Shown: piece after piece, positions 1 through 5,034 of the stretch
Numbering within the stretch: position 1 is the first letter of the stretch
How the letters are laid out: each line of letters begins with the position of its first letter
Origin: Pseudomonadota bacterium
Lineage (GTDB): Bacteria; Bdellovibrionota; Oligoflexia; Oligoflexales; Oligoflexaceae
DNA length: 5,034 nucleotides
Assembly (NCBI GenBank): GCA_029556045.1
Contig: JAKQGS010000032.1
Location: 1 to 5,034 of the forward strand
Direction of reading: 5' to 3'
Translations under genes and position numbers: made by a program
Notes under the pieces: generated by a model
Database searches by the model: none
The model's input: only the letters and a program-made list of their open reading frames with translations
What the model was told of the DNA's origin: nothing

Positions 1-63
1 CCGGACAGGTCCAGCCCCGAGGAGGAGAGCGAAGATCATGATAGTCAAATTTCGGCGGCGTAA
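1..63 (+). CDS. Possible 3' tail of an upstream gene (partial, frame undecided)
   Basis: Two plus-strand frames are open from the left edge and end around the start of the next gene. The frame starting at base 1 ends at TAA 61-63 and gives an acidic, Ser-rich 20-residue tail (PDRSSPEEESEDH...). That would overlap the next gene by 26 bases. The frame starting at base 3 ends at TGA 39-41 and gives a short Arg/Gly-rich tail (...PRGGERRS). Its stop forms an ATGA 4-base overlap with the ATG at 38, the usual layout for translationally coupled genes. The first has the more natural amino-acid composition and the second the more typical overlap. So little is visible that neither is proven, and a non-coding leader is also possible. 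No function can be proposed. Confidence 0.3.
   Translation, partial: PDRSSPEEESEDHDSQISAA
20..27 (+). promoter_or_regulatory. Shine-Dalgarno site for the gene at 38
   Basis: A strong purine run, AGGAGGAG, lies upstream of the ATG at 38-40. The AGGAGG core at 20-25 is 12 bases from the ATG, and the second GGAG (24-27) is 10 bases away. Spacing is slightly long but workable. The site supports the ATG at 38, although the same frame is open to the window edge. If an upstream gene runs through here, the site lies inside its last codons. No -10/-35 promoter can be judged in the 37 bases available. Confidence 0.7.
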
Positions 64-616
64 ATCTCTCGTCCTAACACTGGCATTCCTGGCCGCAATG
101 CTGGGTTCCGACCCAGCGCAGGGTGGTGCATTTTATGCAGATGCCGGTTACTATTCGCTTGAAGCCACGACCTCGAGCGGTAAAGCCAAACTCAATAATA
201 TTGGCATCTACAAATTGTCTTATGAGATGTATGTCAGCCGTTCCATCAGCTTTCGTCCTGGCTATTCCCTATACGCTTTAGGGACAAGTTATTCAGACCT
301 GGGGTATGGCATCGATATCGAGAGTATGTACTATCCCCTGACCAACCCTCGCACGGAGCGGTACCAGGAAGGTGGCGTACAATGGACATATCGCGGTTTT
401 TGGCATCCATATGCGGTTATTTCGTTTCACCAACGACAGTATCAGTCGATTCAATCGACCTATGCAGGATTAGGATTTGGACTAGGGATGGTTTTAAATC
501 TATTTCAAGGTGTCAACGCCCACGCTGAAGCCAAGGGATTAGGTCTTAAAGGCCCCTCAGGAAGCCGACTGGGTGAAGTCCAATTCGTGGGCGGTATCGG
601 TATCGAAGTGGACTAA
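38..616 (+). CDS. Small exported protein, probable outer-membrane beta-barrel, family not recognised
   Basis: Complete 192-residue protein. Residues 1-9 (MIVKFRRRK) form a basic n-region and about 10-23 a hydrophobic core. A Sec signal peptidase site is likely near residues 29-31 (PAQGGA then FYADAG). The mature part is about 160 residues with no cysteine. It is rich in Tyr, Gly, Ser and short alternating polar/non-polar stretches that read as beta strands: about 31-43, 54-70, 73-82, 88-100, 114-133, 141-157, 160-170 and 180-192. Size and pattern fit an eight-strand outer-membrane barrel or a similar envelope protein. This is inferred from composition; no family signature was identified. The C-terminus (GIGIEVD) lacks the terminal Phe/Trp typical of barrels handled by the BAM machinery, so a periplasmic beta-rich protein is an alternative. 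The ATG at 38 is chosen because of the strong ribosome site and because the signal peptide begins directly after it. The gene may be coupled to an upstream gene and converges on the giant minus-strand gene 17 bases away. Confidence 0.8.
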   Translation: MIVKFRRRKSLVLTLAFLAAMLGSDPAQGGAFYADAGYYSLEATTSSGKAKLNNIGIYKLSYEMYVSRSISFRPGYSLYALGTSYSDLGYGIDIESMYYPLTNPRTERYQEGGVQWTYRGFWHPYAVISFHQRQYQSIQSTYAGLGFGLGMVLNLFQGVNAHAEAKGLGLKGPSGSRLGEVQFVGGIGIEVD

Positions 617-633
617 TCTGTTTGATCTTGATT

Positions 634-3600
634 CTACCACCACTTTTTCACCATCCGTATGGTATGGCCACAACGCTCGGGTATATAAAGATTGCCAACC
701 TCATCGAATTCAATGCCCCAGGGTCCGCAGAGGGTCGCTTCGGTTGCGGGCACCCCTTCTTGACTGTTAAAAATTGAGGGTCGGCCTTGAGGAGTTGTGG
801 GAGGTGGAGAGCCAACCCGTAAGGTTGTCGTATCGAACGCCGCATTGCGGTCCTTGCAGATCACGTTGTGAAGGCCGGTCTGTGCTGTCGTTTGCCCTTC
901 AGCTATGCAGATTTGATTTTCAAAAGCGGCAATTCCAGAAGGCCTGGGTGTGGACGGCAAGGTGAAGATGGTCCGTATAAAGCCGGCGGGAATTGACACT
1001 CCACCGATGGTGACTGAGGAAGCACCGAAATTGGCGTACCGTATAAGCGCATTTGCCTGGTCCGTTTGGTCAACAATAAAGATATTACCCGAGCTATAAT
1101 TTAAAGGATCCAATGCTACGCCAATGGGATACCGAAGCCGGGCGGTACCGCCCCCAATCGAAACATTATCCACAGACCCAGCATTGACGCAGTCTCCGAC
1201 TACCCGACTTAAAATACCATTGGCATCGACGCCCATGATACAGTGATTCTGGTAGTTCGAAATATAGAGAGTCGTGCCGTTGGAGGCAATGTCTTCGGGA
1301 TAATGAAATCCCACATTCACCGCAGGTTGATTATTTTGCACGCCGTCGCTCCAGGCCACGCAACCGGAAGAGTAGAGGCCAGCGATGGTATTGACGTAAT
1401 CATTGGCAATCGAAGAACCAAATACCGATGCCATGCTCTCACCATAATTGTAGCCACGCACCTGGCAAGTCCGATTGGCACCAGCCACATATTCATTATC
1501 AACAAACAAAAGTGTTGATCCCACAATTTCCAGACCATAGACACCACGGGTAAGGATGTTCTGGGGGACGTCACTGGATGGCAGACCAATGCCAGCCCCT
1601 GCAAACCGGGAAACTTCGCCCGTGGTCATATTGACTTCACGCAACCGCATATTACCCTGATCAGAGAAGTATAGACTACCATTTCCATACTTCAGATAGG
1701 TAGGGTTGTTCAGAGTAACCTCACGTGCGCCATTGGCGTTATCACCAGAATAGGGAGCATTGATGGCGATACCATTTCCCACGTCAATCTCGACCTCTCC
1801 AGCACCAAGCGAGATATCCAAGTAGCGAAAACGTCGGTTCCCATAATCCGAAACATAAAGTTTAGTTTTGTCCAAACTTACCAAAACACCATAGGGATCT
1901 CTTATAGCGGTAATTTTACCCTGCAAACCGTTGCCATTATATCCTGCTGTGCCAGTGCCCAACACCACCCTATCTTCTCCTGTCGCCACGACTTGACCGC
2001 CAAACTCAGACGAGGTTCCTTCGTTGTTCAGGTAGTGGATACGATCATCCAAAGCAGAAAGAAAGAAACCTTTTAACGAGGTGCCGGGTCCATCCAACAG
2101 CAGCGAAACTCCGGTAAGGTTACTATAGCGTACAGCCGCTAAGGCCCCCACTGCTGTTGTGCAGCTAGCGGACACGCCTGCAATTGTCTTGACCTGACCC
2201 GCCGGGGCGGTTATGGCTCCATTGATATAACTTTCAGGGCTACCGGTCCGATTCACGACACGGAATGTACACCCAGCATATTCCGTAAAAAAGATGTTTC
2301 CATTGCGAGGATCGAGGGTGATCCCCCATGGACCCCGCGCTTGCGCATAACCCGTTGTCACACCGGTCAATCCATCCACTGTGGCTGCTGCTGTTGCGCC
2401 AGAAGTTAAGGCACCCACCAGCATGAATCCTTTGATGTTACTCAGCAACGCATCGCTGGCCGGGGTAAACCGCTTTACGGCATTTGTGGTATAACAGGTG
2501 GCGAAAAGTTCGTCGGTAGCTGCATTCAAAACCAGTCCGGCAGGGTTAGCACAAACATGAGCCGTCCCGACGGTATTATCCGTATTGGTTCCCGCATTAT
2601 TCGTAGCGGCCCCGGTCCCGGCAATAACATGAACGACACCCAGGTCATTGACGCGCAGAATTCGATGGTTGGAATAATCTGCCACATAGAGGTATCCGCG
2701 CGCAGCATCATAAGCTAACCCGCGCGGACTATTCAGGGGGAAATTAAGGGAATTTTCTCCCGAGACTCCCGTACCAGCGGCTCCAATGCCCAACACAATT
2801 TTGATTGACCCAGCCGGGACCTGAATCCCAAAGCGCGTTAGAGCGGTACCGGAGCGATTGTAAAACCAAACCACGTTTTGGAGATCGGAAATAAAGGTAT
2901 TGCCGGCTCCATCGTCAATCACACTGAATGGCATTATCTTAATATGATTACTGTCGAGTGAGGGCAATAGCCCATCTCCAAGAGTCGCATCTCCAACCAG
3001 CGTGCAAATCTTACCCGCTGCGAGGTTATTACACTGTTCCGAGAAGTAATTTACATTAATATTCCAGCTATAAGTCGTGGATTCACGGCCATCCGAGGCG
3101 GAAACCGTGATGACGTGGTTACCTAATAGTGCAGGAGACGGAGTCAGTACTCCTTGGGATCCCCCGATCGTTGCAGATGAAGACAAACTTGCCGAGGAAT
3201 TTCCGTCGATTTTCCAGGAATACGAGATCGTGTCGTTGTTGATGTCCGACCCGTTAATATTAAAAATGTAGACGGCATCGACATTCATGCGTACCAATGC
3301 TGCATTGGTCGGTGATGGAGCGCTCAACACAGGCGGGGCGTTTCGCACGATGGAAAAACTGTGACTTTCTTCCGAATTGAAGTCGCTTACTTTTATAACA
3401 AGGGTATGGTTACCCGCAGAAATTCCCGCTCCGCTCAGATTGATGGTGGCCAGTGTTTCGTTTGTTAAGACGGTGTCATCCAGTTTCCATTCGTAACCGA
3501 GGGGCGGCTTCCCGGTAGCGGTAACTGTAAAAAACTGTGACGCCGTGCTATTAATTACCACGGGACTGCCGGTCGGGGTGTAGGCGGCAATATCAACAAC

Positions 3601-5034
3601 AACCGGGTTTTGAACCGTAACACTCCAATCATACGATACGGTTTCATAACCATCCGATACTTTGACCGTCACTACGTTGGTCCCTTCGAGGGTACAGACG
3701 GGAGTGAAGATTACCGCGCTCGTATTAGCCCCATTGGTGACGGCAAAAAGACCCGGCGCAGCAGCCCCATTGACGTACCACGAAAAAGACAGTCCATCGT
3801 TGTCGACGTCACTGGCCGTTGTCGCCAGATTCATGGTCGATCCGCCGCAATAGACGGTGTTCCCCGTCTGGGCTGGCGATGTCGCGGCAAATGTCGGCGC
3901 CGAATTCTTGCGGATATTAAAAATCTTATTTGTCGAAGAAATATTATTGCTGGCGGTTACCGTCATAATATGGTTTCCAGCCGTGATTTCGGATCCGTTT
4001 AGAATATGAAAGGGAGTCGAGCTATTTTGCCGGTCGGTTGCATCCAATTTAAACAAATAGTTGACATGAATACCAGCCTGGGGATTGACGGACGTGGCAA
4101 ATGTAATGGCGGATTGACTGGTCATGACCACGGGGTCGGCCGCGGGGGTGAAGGCCTGAATGACCACTGGTTGTTCCAGGTCGTCTGGATTTTGCTGAAC
4201 ATTGACGCTCCAGTCGTAGGAGTTGGATTCCACACCATCCGTGACCTGAAGGGTCACGATATTGCCACCGACCAACCCGCATACCGGCGTAAATACAACA
4301 CTGCTGTTGGTGGTCGTACTGCTCACAGAGAATGCAGAGGATCCAGCTCCACCATTCAGAAGCCAGGTAAAGGACATGGTATCGTTATCGACATCAGACG
4401 CGCTCGCCGACAGGGTCAACGTCGATCCGTCGCAATACACCGTACTACCCGACTGTCCCGGCACCGTATTGGCCAGTGCTGGTTTGGAGTTCTTGCGGAT
4501 ATTGAAGACTTTTGATGCCGAGGATATTAAGTTCGTCGCGGTTACATCCAGGGTATGGGTACCCGGCGACAGATCGGAACCATTGACGTTGTAAAAGGGC
4601 GTTGATCCATTGAGAATTTCAGATCCATCCAGCGTAAATGTATAGATCACATTCGCCCCAGCTTTGGGATGTACGGAAATAGCGAATGTGTGTTTCGACG
4701 CGTTTGTCATCACGACCGGATTGTCGATGGGGATAAATGACTTGATTTCGACGGGACCCACCAAGTCAGCTGGGTTTTGCTGGACTGTAACACTCCAATC
4801 GTAGGACGATATTTCCAAACCGTCGGAAATCCGCACAGTGATGACGTTGGTTCCCTCAATCGCACATGTCGGTGTCAATACGGCGGTACTGGTGCCGTTT
4901 AGTGTATTGGATGTCAACATGGATGGCGATGCTGCGCCATTGACCAACCAGGAAAACTGCATATTGTCATTATCAGCATCGACGGCTGTTACAGAAAGGT
5001 TTAGAGTCGCACCATTGCAAAACATTGTGTTGCC
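634..5034 (-). CDS. Giant secreted Ig-like repeat / NHL beta-propeller protein (5' end outside window)
   Basis: 1466 residues are visible, ending at TAG (complement of 634-636); the frame is open through the right edge. The first ATG (5025) is not a start. It lies inside a repeat: the preceding codons give GNT, matching GST and GNT at the same place in the next two units. The N-terminal region, residues 1 to about 659, is seven Ig-like domains in the order A1-B1-A2-B2-A3-B3-A4. A domains carry a D-x-D-N-D-like motif (16-20, 211-215, 406-410, weaker 594-598), then F-x-W and NG, and end in S-Y-D-W-S-V. A Cys-containing linker follows (660-674). About twelve NHL-type blades then occupy roughly 673-1463, with repeated 'TIAG...', 'P-x-G-I' and 'LY-V-x-D-x-x-N-R-I' elements. 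These folds usually serve in extracellular binding or as scaffolds; no catalytic motif is seen. Local cysteine pairing points to an exported protein. There is no C-terminal anchor, so any signal peptide or lipid anchor must lie upstream of the window. The specific function is unknown; an adhesin or surface scaffold is a guess. Confidence 0.93.
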   Translation of the reverse strand, partial: GNTMFCNGATLNLSVTAVDADNDNMQFSWLVNGAASPSMLTSNTLNGTSTAVLTPTCAIEGTNVITVRISDGLEISSYDWSVTVQQNPADLVGPVEIKSFIPIDNPVVMTNASKHTFAISVHPKAGANVIYTFTLDGSEILNGSTPFYNVNGSDLSPGTHTLDVTATNLISSASKVFNIRKNSKPALANTVPGQSGSTVYCDGSTLTLSASASDVDNDTMSFTWLLNGGAGSSAFSVSSTTTNSSVVFTPVCGLVGGNIVTLQVTDGVESNSYDWSVNVQQNPDDLEQPVVIQAFTPAADPVVMTSQSAITFATSVNPQAGIHVNYLFKLDATDRQNSSTPFHILNGSEITAGNHIMTVTASNNISSTNKIFNIRKNSAPTFAATSPAQTGNTVYCGGSTMNLATTASDVDNDGLSFSWYVNGAAAPGLFAVTNGANTSAVIFTPVCTLEGTNVVTVKVSDGYETVSYDWSVTVQNPVVVDIAAYTPTGSPVVINSTASQFFTVTATGKPPLGYEWKLDDTVLTNETLATINLSGAGISAGNHTLVIKVSDFNSEESHSFSIVRNAPPVLSAPSPTNAALVRMNVDAVYIFNINGSDINNDTISYSWKIDGNSSASLSSSATIGGSQGVLTPSPALLGNHVITVSASDGRESTTYSWNINVNYFSEQCNNLAAGKICTLVGDATLGDGLLPSLDSNHIKIMPFSVIDDGAGNTFISDLQNVVWFYNRSGTALTRFGIQVPAGSIKIVLGIGAAGTGVSGENSLNFPLNSPRGLAYDAARGYLYVADYSNHRILRVNDLGVVHVIAGTGAATNNAGTNTDNTVGTAHVCANPAGLVLNAATDELFATCYTTNAVKRFTPASDALLSNIKGFMLVGALTSGATAAATVDGLTGVTTGYAQARGPWGITLDPRNGNIFFTEYAGCTFRVVNRTGSPESYINGAITAPAGQVKTIAGVSASCTTAVGALAAVRYSNLTGVSLLLDGPGTSLKGFFLSALDDRIHYLNNEGTSSEFGGQVVATGEDRVVLGTGTAGYNGNGLQGKITAIRDPYGVLVSLDKTKLYVSDYGNRRFRYLDISLGAGEVEIDVGNGIAINAPYSGDNANGAREVTLNNPTYLKYGNGSLYFSDQGNMRLREVNMTTGEVSRFAGAGIGLPSSDVPQNILTRGVYGLEIVGSTLLFVDNEYVAGANRTCQVRGYNYGESMASVFGSSIANDYVNTIAGLYSSGCVAWSDGVQNNQPAVNVGFHYPEDIASNGTTLYISNYQNHCIMGVDANGILSRVVGDCVNAGSVDNVSIGGGTARLRYPIGVALDPLNYSSGNIFIVDQTDQANALIRYANFGASSVTIGGVSIPAGFIRTIFTLPSTPRPSGIAAFENQICIAEGQTTAQTGLHNVICKDRNAAFDTTTLRVGSPPPTTPQGRPSIFNSQEGVPATEATLCGPWGIEFDEVGNLYIPERCGHTIRMVKKWW
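637..3009 (-). other. NHL/YncE-type beta-propeller region, about twelve blades
   Basis: Residues 673-1463 of the giant protein. I count twelve blade-like units with approximate spans 673-740, 741-796, 797-857, 865-928, 944-1003, 1018-1074, 1076-1136, 1137-1196, 1210-1270, 1271-1334, 1349-1393 and 1401-1463. Clear blades show P-x-G-I/L followed by a hydrophobic strand and a D-x-x-N-x-R-I-like strand: NSPRGLAYD...YVADYSNHRI (blade 2), DPYGVLVS...YVSDYGNRRF (6), NPTYLKY...YFSDQGNMRL (7) and GPWGIEFD...YIPERCGHTIR (12). Blades 5, 8, 10 and 11 are weaker. Each is preceded by a loop of the type TIAG or VLGTGTAG. Twelve units would suit two six-blade propellers in series. Fourteen cysteines are present, all close enough to pair locally. 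NHL propellers commonly bind protein, glycan or nucleic acid; the ligand here is unknown. Confidence 0.85.
3049..3291 (-). repeat. Degenerate Ig domain A4 adjoining the propeller
   Basis: Residues 579-659. It is recognisable as an A domain by SDINND (593-598), SYSWKIDGN (601-609), LTPSPALLGNHVITVSASDGRE (spanning 627-648) and TYSWNINV (651-658). Both cysteines of the other A domains are gone: the first site reads VDAVY (582-586) and the second reads TPSP in place of TPxC. The domain is not followed by a B domain. Instead the chain passes through NYFSEQCNN into the propeller region, so A4 closes the Ig stalk. Confidence 0.82.
3292..3855 (-). repeat. Ig repeat unit 3 (A3 plus divergent B3), 188 residues
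   Basis: Residues 391-578. A3 is a close copy with Cys393, Cys444, DVDND at 406-410 and SYDWSV at 464-469, all still on the 195-residue grid. B3 departs from the pattern. It has one Q instead of QQ before NP (472-474), lacks the STPF and NIRKN motifs, and has a more classical Ig look (GYEWKLDD at 510-517). It ends in FSIVRNAPP. The step to the next A domain is 188 residues by the D-x-x-N-D motif rather than 195. Confidence 0.85.
3856..4440 (-). repeat. Ig repeat unit 2 (domains A2+B2), 195 residues
   Basis: Residues 196-390. A2 has Cys198 and Cys249, DVDND at 211-215 and SYDWSV at 269-274. B2 carries STPF at 336-339, NGSEITAGNH at 343-352 and FNIRKNS at 369-375. Every landmark sits exactly 195 residues after its counterpart in unit 1. 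At DNA level the same spacing shows in the 14-base match TTCTTGCGGATATT at 3905-3918 and 4490-4503 (585 bases apart). Confidence 0.88.
4441..5025 (-). repeat. Ig repeat unit 1 (domains A1+B1), 195 residues
   Basis: Residues 1-195. A1 (about 1-83) has Cys3 and Cys54, the D-A-D-N-D motif at 16-20 and the closing SYDWSV at 74-79. B1 (about 90-177) has no cysteine, carries STPF at 141-144 and NGSDLSPGTH at 148-157, and ends in FNIRKNS (174-180). A proline-containing linker (182-195) leads to the next unit. Hand comparison of residues 141-200 with 336-395, without gaps, gives 35 identities in 60. Confidence 0.88.

Noticed and set aside
617..633. Possible small RNA or terminator in the gap between the convergent genes
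   Set aside because: Seventeen bases with no self-complementary stem; too short for a separate element.
573..965. Small plus-strand frames at 573-770 and 774-965 and a minus frame at 648-845
   Set aside because: They are out-of-frame readings of the end of the barrel-like gene and of the last propeller blades, with unlikely composition and no initiation signals.
1243..1604. Open frames on both strands inside the propeller region (1243-1518 plus, 1317-1604 minus)
   Set aside because: Both lie within uninterrupted NHL coding sequence in another frame and show no domain, signal peptide or start context of their own.
637..3009. Propeller region as a catalytic enzyme such as a lyase, lactonase or dehydrogenase
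   Set aside because: No catalytic residue set or cofactor motif could be recognised; only structural blade motifs are visible.
3610..4594. Overlapping plus-strand open frames of 110-169 residues (3610-4002, 4006-4515, 4262-4594)
   Set aside because: They lie opposite the Ig repeats and repeat along with them, have no ribosome sites, and their Arg/His/Pro-rich products look non-natural. The minus frame shows clear domain conservation.
3292..5034. Periodic 585-base structure as a CRISPR array, tandem satellite or mobile-element repeat
   Set aside because: The repeats are diverged at the DNA level, stay in reading frame and encode conserved Ig-like domains. There are no spacers, terminal inverted repeats or transposase.
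1..5034. tRNA, rRNA or riboswitch
   Set aside because: Practically the whole window is protein-coding on one strand, and no tRNA-like or conserved RNA element was seen on reading either strand.

Overview
The window looks like part of a chromosome from an envelope-rich Gram-negative bacterium with roughly balanced base composition. A small exported protein resembling an outer-membrane beta-barrel sits beside a very long secreted protein made of Ig-like modules and NHL blades. That style is common in predatory and environmental Bdellovibrionota-type bacteria. The assignment is an inference from protein style only, because no marker gene is present.

Layout: (1) Positions 1-63 hold the probable tail of an upstream plus-strand gene. 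Two reading frames could supply it, one giving a 4-base ATGA overlap with the next gene and the other a 26-base overlap. (2) 38-616 (+) is a complete 192-residue protein with a clear signal peptide and a beta-strand-rich mature part. (3) 617-633 is a 17-base gap between convergent genes, with no visible terminator hairpin. (4) 634-5034 (-) is the 3' part of one giant gene whose start lies beyond the right edge. The visible 1466 residues read, from the N-terminal side, as seven Ig-like domains (A1-B1-A2-B2-A3-B3-A4), followed by a short Cys-containing linker and about twelve NHL/YncE-type beta-propeller blades. The protein stops directly after the last blade.

The Ig part is a tandem repeat with a period of exactly 195 residues (585 bases) over the first two steps. 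All 20 visible cysteines of the large protein can be assigned to local pairs: one pair in each of A1-A3, none in A4, and seven pairs in the propeller region. This fits a disulfide-stabilised exported protein. No interacting pathway, defence system, mobile element, RNA gene or CRISPR array is visible. The two genes are convergent and so not co-transcribed; all they share is a likely envelope location.

Residue numbers for the large protein use Met codon 5025..5023 as residue 1. That Met is internal to a repeat and is only a numbering anchor; three more residues are visible before it.
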